6,021 bases of DNA, from positions 1-6,021 of the forward strand of contig CAMDQV010000129.1 in NCBI GenBank assembly GCA_945906015.1. The letters are read 5' to 3'. Source of the stretch: Pedobacter schmidteae. Its GTDB lineage: Bacteria; Bacteroidota; Bacteroidia; Sphingobacteriales; Sphingobacteriaceae. The notes beneath the pieces were generated by a model. The model was not told the origin of the DNA, did not search any database, and saw only the letters and a list, made by a program, of their open reading frames with translations. Positions 1-6,021 of the stretch are shown here, piece after piece (position 1 is the stretch's first letter; every line of letters starts with the position of its first letter). The position numbers and the translations under genes are program-made.

Positions 1-139
1 TGGTGGTGTATCCAATCAGAATGCATTAAAATTATTACAGGCAGGAGCAAATGTACTTGTTGCAGGTAATTCAGTCTTTTCGGCTAGTGATCCTATTATA
101 GAAATAGCTGCACTAAAGAATTTAAACCCAGATTTGTAA
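1..139 (+). CDS. rpe: Ribulose-phosphate 3-epimerase, C-terminal fragment (5' end outside window)
   Basis: This is the 3' end of a gene that begins before the window; 45 complete codons are read from position 2 to a TAA at 137-139. The enzyme interconverts ribulose 5-phosphate and xylulose 5-phosphate in the pentose phosphate pathway, in the cytoplasm. The visible residues begin GGVSNQNALKLLQAGA and continue VLVAGNSVF. These match the last two strands of the (beta/alpha)8 barrel of this family, where the GG of the 'DGGV' motif and the 'AGSAVF'-like motif bind the substrate phosphate. The protein ends in a short helix (DPIIEIAALKNLNPDL), a normal family C-terminus. The catalytic Asp and His residues of the N-terminal part cannot be seen. 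The receptor gene follows on the same strand, 60 bases downstream if its ATG start is used, so read-through transcription is possible. The family call rests on a short but characteristic tail. Confidence 0.86.
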   Translation, partial: GGVSNQNALKLLQAGANVLVAGNSVFSASDPIIEIAALKNLNPDL

Positions 140-199
140 AGGGCATAACACTAATTGAATGTGAAGCAAAAACAACGACTACTCTCAGGTGTTCACGCT

Positions 200-2659
200 A
201 TGAAGTCGAATTTTGGGGAATTAGTCAATGTAGCTTGCATTTTTATTTTTTTTCTTTTAATATTAATTTCAAATATCCTATCAGCTCAAAACCTTACAGT
301 AATTAAAGGAGTGATTACTTCTGAAAAGGGCGAGTTATTGACTGGGGTTACCGTTCAGGTTAAAAATACCCGATTAATAACTCAAACTAACAGGGATGGT
401 GAGTATTTCTTAAGTAAAGTTCCAGTCAATAGTAATTTAATTTTTAGCAGGTTAGGATTTAAGGATTTAAGCCTTGAATTCGAACTTATTGTGGATAAGG
501 AAAATATTAAAAATATTATATTAACCACTGATATACAGTCACTTGATGAAGTTCATATAACTGAAAAATTCAATTCTAGTAATTCAATTAATTTAGAGTC
601 TGCTAAGTTTTCAGCCTTTCCAAATACATCGGGAAGCTTCGAAAGTTTTATAAAGAATATGCCTGGAGTTTCAGGAAATAATGAGCTTAGTTCTCAGTAT
701 TCAGTCAGAGGTGGAAATTTTGATGAAAATCTGGTTTATTTGAATGATGTAGAAATATACAGACCAATGCTGATTAGATCTGGTCAGCAGGAGGGGCTTG
801 GTTTTATAAATCCTGATCTGGCAACCAGTACTTTATTTTCTGCAGGTGGTTTTGAAGCAAGATATGGTGATAAATTATCATCAATTCTGGATGTTCGTTA
901 TGGTAAACCAGATAGTTTATCGCTTGAACTGCAAGCAGGTTTTATTTATACTTCTGCAGCCTTGAAATTGCCCTTAAAAAATGGTTTTTTTTTAGCAGGT
1001 TTAAGAAGCAAGAAAAATCAGAGCTATTTAGGGCGTCAGAATTTAATTGGTGATTATCACTCTAGATTTTCAGACTATCAGTTCCTTTTGAGGCAAAATA
1101 TATCCTCAAAGCTCAATTTATCATTTTTTGGACTATATAATGGTGGAGAAGTCAGGGTAAGGCCAGATAAGAGAATAACCGAATTTGGTACTTCTGATGA
1201 TGTATTAAGGTTATTTGTTAATTATGATGGTGAAGAGAGCAGCAATTACAAAGCCTTAAATAGTGCATTAACATTTTCGTATAATGTTACTAATAGCCTG
1301 AATTTTAAATGGATAAATTCTGTGGCTTCCATTAATGAGGAAGAGCAGGCAAACTTATTGGGTTGGTATTCATTTAATGAAAAGCAAGGTGGAGGTCTGA
1401 GTCAAACAAATAGTGGAAGTTTATTAGGAATGGGCTCCAATCAGACATTTTTTAATAATTATTTAAAATCGCTGATCTACAATACTGAATTACGAATATA
1501 TAAACAAGTAAACAGCTCTTTTATCGAGATGGGTATGCGCTTGCAGTCTGATCAAATTGATGATCGCTTAGATGAATATATAGCAGTAGATACCAGTGGT
1601 TATTCATTTCCAGATAAGGGAAACTGGATGTATTCAGGCCTTATTAATCAGCAAAATTTAGTAAACATCCAGCGAATTAGCGGTTTTATTCAAAACACCT
1701 TCAACCTAATGCCCAACTTAATGATGGCCGCAGGAGCGAGGCTTAATTATAACACTTATTCTAAAGAAAATATGATCAGTCCGAGGGTATCCTTTATGTA
1801 TAACCCAGGGCACAGCGATCAATTACTCTTGCGATTTTCTGCCGGAACTTACAATCAAGCTCCATTTTATCGAGAGATTAAAAATTACAATGGTAGCCTG
1901 AATGCTGCTGCAAGAGCGCAAAGATCATTTCAGTTTATTACAGGTACTGATTATAAATTTAAAGGCCTAGGAACAAATTTAAAATTCAGTTCTGAAATTT
2001 ACTACAAGGTACTAAGCAGAATAACCCCTTATAAAATTGAGGATCTAAAGATCAGATATCTTGCAGATAAAACTTCAAAGGGCTATGCTGCTGGTGCAGA
2101 CTTAAGTATTTATGGCAATTTTGCTAAGAATTTAGAATCTACATTCCGATTATCAATTATGAAAACTGAAGAAGATATTAAAGATGATTTTTATCTTTCA
2201 AAGAATTTATCAGGAAACCAGATTATAATTAAGCCTGGGTATCTAAAAAGACCGACAGATCAATTATTCAATATAGGAATGATGTTCCAGGATCGATTAA
2301 TACAAAATCCAACCTATAAAGTACACCTAAACTTAGTCTATTCTTCTTCATTACCTGTTGGTCCACCAGGACCTGCCCGCCATACCGATGTATTTAAAAT
2401 TCCGTCCTATAAACGCGCAGATATTGGTTTTTCAAAAGATTTAGCTGATCCGGAAGGAAAAAGAACGTCGGTTTTTATTAAAAAATATTTTCAGAGCCTA
2501 AGCCTTCATGCAGAACTTTTCAACCTGTTAAATTTCAAGAATACCACCTCGTATTTATGGTTAAATGATAATATGAACCATCAATATGCTGTACCAAACT
2601 ATCTCACTTCAAGGATGTTTAACTTCCGAATGATCGCAAAGTTGAAATTAGGTAATTAA
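200..2659 (+). CDS. TonB-dependent outer-membrane receptor with N-terminal carboxypeptidase-regulatory-like domain
   Basis: An outer-membrane beta-barrel protein expected to take up a ligand with energy from TonB-ExbB-ExbD. The frame is open from a TTG at 155 (834 codons), with a GTG at 161. I prefer the ATG at 200 (819 aa) because MKSNFGELVNVACIFIFF begins a normal signal peptide ending near LSAQ. From the ATG, residues about 32-110 form a CarboxypepD_reg-like beta-sandwich (KGVITSEKGELLTGVTVQVK, then a TNRDGEYFLSKVP turn). LDEVHIT at about 115-121 is a TonB-box-like motif. A plug domain spans about 140-235 (FIKNMPGV, YSVRGGNFDENLVYLNDVEI, FEARYGDKLSSILDVRY). The rest is barrel, with a SLPVGPPGPARHTDVF loop near residue 720. 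It is shorter than typical SusC proteins (about 1000 aa), and no SusD-type partner lies beside it, so a glycan-uptake role is not supported. The ligand is unknown. Runs of T occur at 246-253 and 985-993. A hairpin follows at the stop codon. Confidence 0.9.
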   Translation: MKSNFGELVNVACIFIFFLLILISNILSAQNLTVIKGVITSEKGELLTGVTVQVKNTRLITQTNRDGEYFLSKVPVNSNLIFSRLGFKDLSLEFELIVDKENIKNIILTTDIQSLDEVHITEKFNSSNSINLESAKFSAFPNTSGSFESFIKNMPGVSGNNELSSQYSVRGGNFDENLVYLNDVEIYRPMLIRSGQQEGLGFINPDLATSTLFSAGGFEARYGDKLSSILDVRYGKPDSLSLELQAGFIYTSAALKLPLKNGFFLAGLRSKKNQSYLGRQNLIGDYHSRFSDYQFLLRQNISSKLNLSFFGLYNGGEVRVRPDKRITEFGTSDDVLRLFVNYDGEESSNYKALNSALTFSYNVTNSLNFKWINSVASINEEEQANLLGWYSFNEKQGGGLSQTNSGSLLGMGSNQTFFNNYLKSLIYNTELRIYKQVNSSFIEMGMRLQSDQIDDRLDEYIAVDTSGYSFPDKGNWMYSGLINQQNLVNIQRISGFIQNTFNLMPNLMMAAGARLNYNTYSKENMISPRVSFMYNPGHSDQLLLRFSAGTYNQAPFYREIKNYNGSLNAAARAQRSFQFITGTDYKFKGLGTNLKFSSEIYYKVLSRITPYKIEDLKIRYLADKTSKGYAAGADLSIYGNFAKNLESTFRLSIMKTEEDIKDDFYLSKNLSGNQIIIKPGYLKRPTDQLFNIGMMFQDRLIQNPTYKVHLNLVYSSSLPVGPPGPARHTDVFKIPSYKRADIGFSKDLADPEGKRTSVFIKKYFQSLSLHAELFNLLNFKNTTSYLWLNDNMNHQYAVPNYLTSRMFNFRMIAKLKLGN

Positions 2660-2722
2660 TTTGTCATCTAATCTCAACAAGCTCTAAAAACCTATCAGGT
2701 GTCAAATTATTCTGTTATTTTT
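2657..2722 (+). terminator. Candidate hairpin terminator after the TonB-dependent receptor gene
   Basis: An imperfect inverted repeat starts on the receptor's own TAA codon. The left arm 2657-2669 (TAATTTGTCATCT) pairs with the right arm 2697-2709 (AGGTGTCAAATTA). This gives 11 Watson-Crick pairs, one G-U pair and one T-T mismatch, around a 27-base AT-rich loop. The T-rich stretch TTCTGTTATTTTT (2710-2722) comes directly after the stem, as expected for an intrinsic terminator. The stem is AT-rich and the loop is long, so termination may be weak. It ends 18 bases before the serC start codon, so it could also act as a leader structure for read-through transcripts. The pairing is seen in the sequence; the function is inferred. 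Confidence 0.42.
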
Positions 2723-2740
2723 ATGGCATAAATTTTAAAT

Positions 2741-3808
2741 ATGACACATAATTTTGGTGCAGGTCCCTGCGTTTTACCACAAGAAGTTTTCAAGCAAGCC
2801 TCACAGGCTGTTCTTGAATTTAACGGTACAGGTTTATCTATACTTGAGATATCACACCGTACTCCTGAATTTGAAGCTGTAGTTGATGAAACAATTCGTT
2901 TAGTTAAAGAATTATTAACTATTCCTGAAGGATATTCAGTTGTTTTAATACAAGGAGGAGCAAGTTTACAATTTTCTATGGCCCCAATGAATTTATTAGC
3001 TGAAGGCCAAACAGCCGCTTATCTAAATACAGGAATTTGGGCAACTAAAGCTTTGAAAGAAGCTAAAATATTTGGAAATGTAAATGTAGTTGCCTCATCA
3101 AAAGATGATAATTTTTCATTTATTCCTAAAGATTTTGAAATACCTTCAGATTCTGCCTATTTTCATTATACCTCAAATAATACCATTTATGGAACTGAAT
3201 TATTAACTGTTCCTTCAACTTTAGTTCCTGTTGTTTGTGATATGTCTTCAGATATATTCAGTAGAGTTATTGATATTTCACAATTTGGTTTAATATACGC
3301 CGGTGCTCAAAAAAATATGGGACCAGCAGGCGTAACGCTTGTTATTGTAAAAGATGAAATATTAGGTAAGATCGATAGAAAAATTCCTTCAATGCTAGAT
3401 TACCAGGTTCAGATTGATGGTGGATCTATGTACAATACACCTCCCGTATTTTCTATTTATGTTTCTATGTTAAATCTTCGCTGGTTAAAATCTAAAGGCG
3501 GTGTATCAGAAATTGAAAAAGAAAACATAGCTAAATCTGAAGCACTTTACAAAGAAATTGATCGTAACCCTTTATTTAAGGGTACTTGTAACATCGAAGA
3601 TCGTTCTAGAATGAATGTTTGTTTCGTTATGGAGAATCCCGAATTGGAAAAGCCATTTCTGAAGTTTGCAGAAGATCGCAATATAATCGGAATAAAAGGA
3701 CATAGAAGTGTTGGTGGTTTTCGTGCATCCATGTATAATGCATTACCAATAACCAGCGTACATACACTGATTGATGCAATGCAAGAATTTGCAGAAAAGT
3801 GTCGTTAA
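2741..3808 (+). CDS. serC: Phosphoserine aminotransferase
   Basis: A cytoplasmic, PLP-dependent class V aminotransferase (355 aa, normal length). It transfers the amino group of glutamate to 3-phosphohydroxypyruvate, making O-phosphoserine in the second step of serine synthesis; the family also acts in DXP-dependent pyridoxal phosphate synthesis. The N-terminus MTHNFGAGPCVLP matches the family's 'FNAGP..LP' opening and fixes the ATG; an in-frame TAA lies at 2729-2731. Visible active-site features are H39-R40 (ISHR), the cofactor-phosphate loop QGGAS (71-75), W100 (NTGIW), T148 in SNNTIYGTE, D167 (CDMSSD) for the pyridine nitrogen, and the Schiff-base lysine K191 in AGAQKNMGPAG. H321, R322 and R328 (GHRSVGGFRAS) bind substrate phosphate and carboxylate in the E. 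coli enzyme, and all are present, so the enzyme should be active. serA follows on the same strand after 92 bases, supporting a serine-synthesis pair. Confidence 0.97.
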   Translation: MTHNFGAGPCVLPQEVFKQASQAVLEFNGTGLSILEISHRTPEFEAVVDETIRLVKELLTIPEGYSVVLIQGGASLQFSMAPMNLLAEGQTAAYLNTGIWATKALKEAKIFGNVNVVASSKDDNFSFIPKDFEIPSDSAYFHYTSNNTIYGTELLTVPSTLVPVVCDMSSDIFSRVIDISQFGLIYAGAQKNMGPAGVTLVIVKDEILGKIDRKIPSMLDYQVQIDGGSMYNTPPVFSIYVSMLNLRWLKSKGGVSEIEKENIAKSEALYKEIDRNPLFKGTCNIEDRSRMNVCFVMENPELEKPFLKFAEDRNIIGIKGHRSVGGFRASMYNALPITSVHTLIDAMQEFAEKCR

Positions 3809-3849
3809 AAATGAATTGATTTTATGCTGATGGGCAGTATAATTCATTT
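3809..3849 (+). terminator. Two-part hairpin directly after the serC stop codon (terminator or attenuator-like structure)
   Basis: The perfect 9-base arms AAATGAATT (3809-3817) and AATTCATTT (3841-3849) begin on the base after the serC stop. Inside them a second stem forms between ATGCTG (3824-3829) and CAGTAT (3835-3840), with one G-U pair and a five-base loop. The two stems stack on the right-hand side and leave a six-base bulge (GATTTT) on the left. The following bases CTGTTTATATT are AT-rich but do not form a clean U-tract. It could be a weak terminator, a processing or mRNA-stability element, or a structure that sets the serA:serC expression ratio. It ends 51 bases before serA. Pairing is seen; role is inferred. 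Confidence 0.4.
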
Positions 3850-3900
3850 CTGTTTATATTAAAATATCAATAATTATAACACCAAAAAATTCAATAATTT

Positions 3901-4860
3901 ATGTTTCGTATACTCGCCAATGACGGCATTGATCCAATCGGTAAAGAATTATTAGAGAAAGCAGGTTTTCAGGTTGATACCAATCATATTCCTCAGGCAG
4001 AACTTTCAGAAGGTTTAAAAAACTATGATGCAATTACAGTTCGTAGTGCAACTAAAGTCAGGAAAGAACTAATAGATGTATGTCCGAATATAAAATTGAT
4101 TGGTCGTGGTGGGGTAGGTATGGATAATATTGATGTGGATTATGCTCGTGAAAAGGGGCTGGCAGTTGTAAATACTCCGGCTGCATCCTCTCTTTCAGTT
4201 GCCGAATTAGTATTTGCACATCTTTTTACTGGTATTCGCTTTTTACAAGACTCTAACCGTAAAATGCCTGTTGAAGGTAATACCAAGTTTAATGACCTAA
4301 AAAAAGCATATGCAAAAGGAATAGAGCTTCGTGGTAAGAAAATGGGTATCATTGGTTTCGGTCGTATCGGACGCGAAACGGCCAAAGTTGCATTAGGCCT
4401 AGGAATGGATGTTCTTGCTTATGATCTTTTTCAAATCCCTTCTCAACTTGAACTTGTTCTTAGTGGAAATGTTCGTGTTAATTGCCCGATAAACGCAGTT
4501 AGTGTAGAACAATTAATAAAAGAATCTGACTTCATTAGCCTTCATGTTCCATTTTCAGAAAAACCTGTTCTTGGAAAAGAAGAGTTTGCTATGATGAAAG
4601 ATGGTGTTGGAGTAGTTAATTGCTCAAGAGGTGGGACCATTGATGAAGATGCTCTTTTAGAAGCATTAAAAACTGGTAAAATAGGTTTTGCAGGTCTTGA
4701 TGTTTTTGATAATGAGCCAAATCCTCGAAAGGATTTGTTATCTCATCCCAATGTTTCATTAACTCCGCATATTGGAGCCTCAACCAATGAAGCTCAAGAA
4801 AGAATAGGTACTGAATTAGCTAATTTGATCATTGACTTTTTTAAAAATAGCAAGGAGTAA
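3901..4860 (+). CDS. serA: D-3-phosphoglycerate dehydrogenase, short form without ACT domain
   Basis: A cytoplasmic NAD-dependent D-2-hydroxyacid dehydrogenase. It is expected to oxidise 3-phosphoglycerate to 3-phosphohydroxypyruvate, the first committed step of serine synthesis and the substrate supply for SerC. The N-terminus MFRILANDGIDPIGKELLEKAG fits the family and supports the ATG. Residues about 1-95 and 290-319 form the substrate-binding domain, with VRSATKV (47-53) and GRGGVGMDNID (68-78). The NAD-binding domain between them carries the dinucleotide motif GFGRIG (152-157) and D175 after its second strand, as in NAD-preferring members. The catalytic set is complete: R243 (NCSRGG), E272 (DVFDNEP) and H290 (TPHIGAST). 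At 319 aa it lacks the C-terminal ACT domain that gives serine feedback inhibition in the E. coli-type enzyme, so control by that route is not expected. Other 2-hydroxyacid dehydrogenases share this fold; adjacency to serC makes SerA the best call. Confidence 0.93.
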   Translation: MFRILANDGIDPIGKELLEKAGFQVDTNHIPQAELSEGLKNYDAITVRSATKVRKELIDVCPNIKLIGRGGVGMDNIDVDYAREKGLAVVNTPAASSLSVAELVFAHLFTGIRFLQDSNRKMPVEGNTKFNDLKKAYAKGIELRGKKMGIIGFGRIGRETAKVALGLGMDVLAYDLFQIPSQLELVLSGNVRVNCPINAVSVEQLIKESDFISLHVPFSEKPVLGKEEFAMMKDGVGVVNCSRGGTIDEDALLEALKTGKIGFAGLDVFDNEPNPRKDLLSHPNVSLTPHIGASTNEAQERIGTELANLIIDFFKNSKE

Positions 4861-4902
4861 AAACAGCTCCTCAAGCTTAATTTAATATATAAAAGAAAAC
4901 AC

Positions 4903-4954
4903 GGTCATTATGGCCTCCCAAATCTACTGGGTTGGATATTAAGTATGATTTGGG
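4903..4954. terminator. Inverted repeats in the convergent gap between serA and the nuclease gene
   Basis: The 122-base gap (4861-4982) separates two genes that end facing each other. It holds perfect 8-base arms CCCAAATC (4917-4924) and GATTTGGG (4947-4954) around a 22-base loop. A near-palindrome GGTCATTATGGCC (4903-4915, one G-U pair on the + strand) lies just beside it. Read on the - strand, these are followed by GTGTTTTCTTTT (the complement of 4891-4902), a T-rich stretch placed reasonably for terminating the nuclease transcript. On the + strand only CTTATTAATT follows. A competing pairing CCCA/TGGG (4917-4920 with 4928-4931) is also possible. A bidirectional terminator is plausible but not a textbook example. 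Confidence 0.35.
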
Positions 4955-4982
4955 CTTATTAATTAGCCAAATAAACTAATCT

Positions 4983-6021
4983 TTAATCAAGTTGATAGCT
5001 GAGTCCCTTCTTTGCAATTTCAACCTGGTAATTCTCATCAATTAAAGAATTACTGAGGCTTTCCATCGAATTTATTTCTCCATGAACCAGAAATACCTTC
5101 TTTAATTTTGCTGGATGTTGCTGCTTAACAAAATTCACCAGATCATTATGATCGCCATGTCCACTAAATAGATCTGTTTGCTTAATTGTTGCAAAAACTG
5201 ACAACTCCCTATGTCTTAAATTTATAACAGGATCTCCACGAAGTAAACGATGTCCTAAAGTTCCTTTTGCACAATATCCAATAAACAGAATGGTACAATA
5301 GTAATTTGAAATATTGTAATACAAATGATCCTGAATACGGCCGCCTTCAAGCATACCAGCAGACGAAATAATGATGCAAGGTTCATAATAGTTAGATATA
5401 GCTTTACTTGCATTCATATCCTGAATATAGTCAAGATTATCAAAGTCAAACTCATCGCCTGAACTTCTATAAAATTCCTGAGCTTCCTGATTCACCAGAT
5501 GATGGTGTTTTCTAAATATATCAGTTGCATAGCTAGCCATAGGACTATCTACAAATACTTTAATTTTAGGTACTAATCCTTTACTGAATAGTTTATTAAG
5601 TGAATAAACCAATGCTTGGGTACGACCTACGCTGAATGCTGGAATTATCAATCTTCCTGGTGATTTTACACAAGCCTCATTCACAGTTTCAGTTAATAAT
5701 TGTTCAACGCTGATTGTTGATTTATGCATTCTGCCGCCATAGGTAGACTCGCAAACAAGATAATCAACTTCAGGAAGTGGTTCAGGATCCTGTAAAACAG
5801 GATAATTTTTTCTGCCAATGTCTCCACTAAAGGCAATTGTTTTCTTTACTCCATGCTCTTCAATTGTCAAAACCGCTGCTGCAGCACCTAAAAGATGTCC
5901 TACTGGAATAAATGTTAGGCTGATTTGCCCGTTAATCCGAAAAGCCTTATTGAAAGAAATCGTAACAAAACGATCAACAGTTTCCATTACATGCTTTTGA
6001 AGATAAAGAGGTTTAGGCCCC
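4983..6021 (-). CDS. Metallo-beta-lactamase/beta-CASP ribonuclease-type protein (RMMBL C-terminus), 5' end outside window
   Basis: C-terminal 345 residues of a CPSF73/YSH1-like nuclease, probably acting on RNA in the cytoplasm. The frame has no stop up to the window edge: 11 residues (GPKPLYLQKHV) precede the ATG at 5987. That ATG is therefore internal, because the HxHxDH metal motif and the rest of the MBL core must lie upstream. Counting from this internal Met, visible features are the MBL ligands H31 (PVGHLLGAA) and D56 (FSGDIG), the conserved E80 (ESTYGGR), beta-CASP motif A D147 (FVDSPMA), SSAGMLEGGRIQDHL (208-222) and GTLGHRLLRG (242-251). Motif B is H277 (SGHGDH) and motif C is H302 (LVHGE). 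By alignment with human CPSF73 these correspond to H158, D179, E204, H396 and H418, so the visible half of the active site is intact. The protein ends soon after the RMMBL region, with no KH or other appended domain. It converges on serA. Substrate and biological role are not known. Confidence 0.93.
   Translation of the reverse strand, partial: GPKPLYLQKHVMETVDRFVTISFNKAFRINGQISLTFIPVGHLLGAAAAVLTIEEHGVKKTIAFSGDIGRKNYPVLQDPEPLPEVDYLVCESTYGGRMHKSTISVEQLLTETVNEACVKSPGRLIIPAFSVGRTQALVYSLNKLFSKGLVPKIKVFVDSPMASYATDIFRKHHHLVNQEAQEFYRSSGDEFDFDNLDYIQDMNASKAISNYYEPCIIISSAGMLEGGRIQDHLYYNISNYYCTILFIGYCAKGTLGHRLLRGDPVINLRHRELSVFATIKQTDLFSGHGDHNDLVNFVKQQHPAKLKKVFLVHGEINSMESLSNSLIDENYQVEIAKKGLSYQLD

Noticed and set aside
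2716..2723. TATTTTTA before serC as a Bacteroidota -7 promoter element (consensus TAnnTTTG)
   Set aside because: The last base does not match, no TTTG-type -33 element lies at the right distance, and such strings are common in AT-rich DNA. The bases also overlap the T-tract of the candidate terminator.
3547..3732. 61-codon open frame on the - strand inside serC
   Set aside because: It lies wholly within the conserved C-terminal part of serC, has no recognisable domain, and is explained as an antisense shadow.
4140..4385. 81-codon open frame on the - strand inside serA
   Set aside because: It covers the NAD-binding region of serA on the opposite strand. Its composition is that of an antisense shadow and there is no independent support.
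4853..4871. AGGAG/CTCCT stem spanning the serA stop codon
   Set aside because: Only five pairs, not followed by a T-tract; easily a chance match.
4861..4982. A small RNA or tRNA gene in the convergent gap
   Set aside because: No cloverleaf, T-loop or other RNA family signature is visible; only short inverted repeats are present.
5818..6000. 60-codon open frame on the + strand opposite the nuclease gene
   Set aside because: It overlaps the conserved PVGHLLGAA and SGDIG motifs of the - strand gene; a shadow with no family resemblance.
1..6021. A hidden multi-gene defence, mobile or biosynthetic system
   Set aside because: All long frames are recognised housekeeping or transport families. There are no integrase, transposase, phage, toxin-antitoxin or repeat-array features, and no composition shift marks an island.

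Overview
The window looks like an ordinary chromosomal stretch of an AT-rich member of the Bacteroidota. The evidence is the low-GC coding sequence, the lack of clear Shine-Dalgarno sites before the genes, and a TonB-dependent receptor of the type that carries an N-terminal carboxypeptidase-regulatory-like domain followed by an LDEV-type TonB box. I cannot name a genus from the sequence alone.

Layout, left to right. (1) Positions 1-139 hold the last 45 codons of ribulose-phosphate 3-epimerase (rpe), + strand. (2) A complete outer-membrane TonB-dependent receptor follows, + strand. It can be read from a TTG at 155, but an ATG at 200 is the more likely start; it stops at 2659. (3) serC, phosphoserine aminotransferase, lies at 2741-3808. 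(4) serA, a short D-3-phosphoglycerate dehydrogenase without an ACT domain, lies at 3901-4860. (5) On the - strand, converging on serA, is the C-terminal part of a metallo-beta-lactamase/beta-CASP RNA-processing-type nuclease (4983 to the window end). Its 5' part, including the first metal-binding motif, lies outside the window.

serA and serC catalyse the first two steps of the phosphorylated serine pathway: 3-phosphoglycerate to 3-phosphohydroxypyruvate to O-phosphoserine. The last step (serB) is not in the window. rpe belongs to central carbon metabolism, and the receptor and the nuclease have no evident functional link to serine synthesis.

The gaps between genes are short (60-122 bases) and hold inverted repeats. 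The receptor and serC are each followed immediately at the stop codon by a hairpin-forming repeat, and the convergent serA/nuclease gap holds another. These are the only non-coding structures I can support. I see no tRNA, rRNA, CRISPR array, insertion sequence or phage gene, and no sign of an undescribed multi-gene system.
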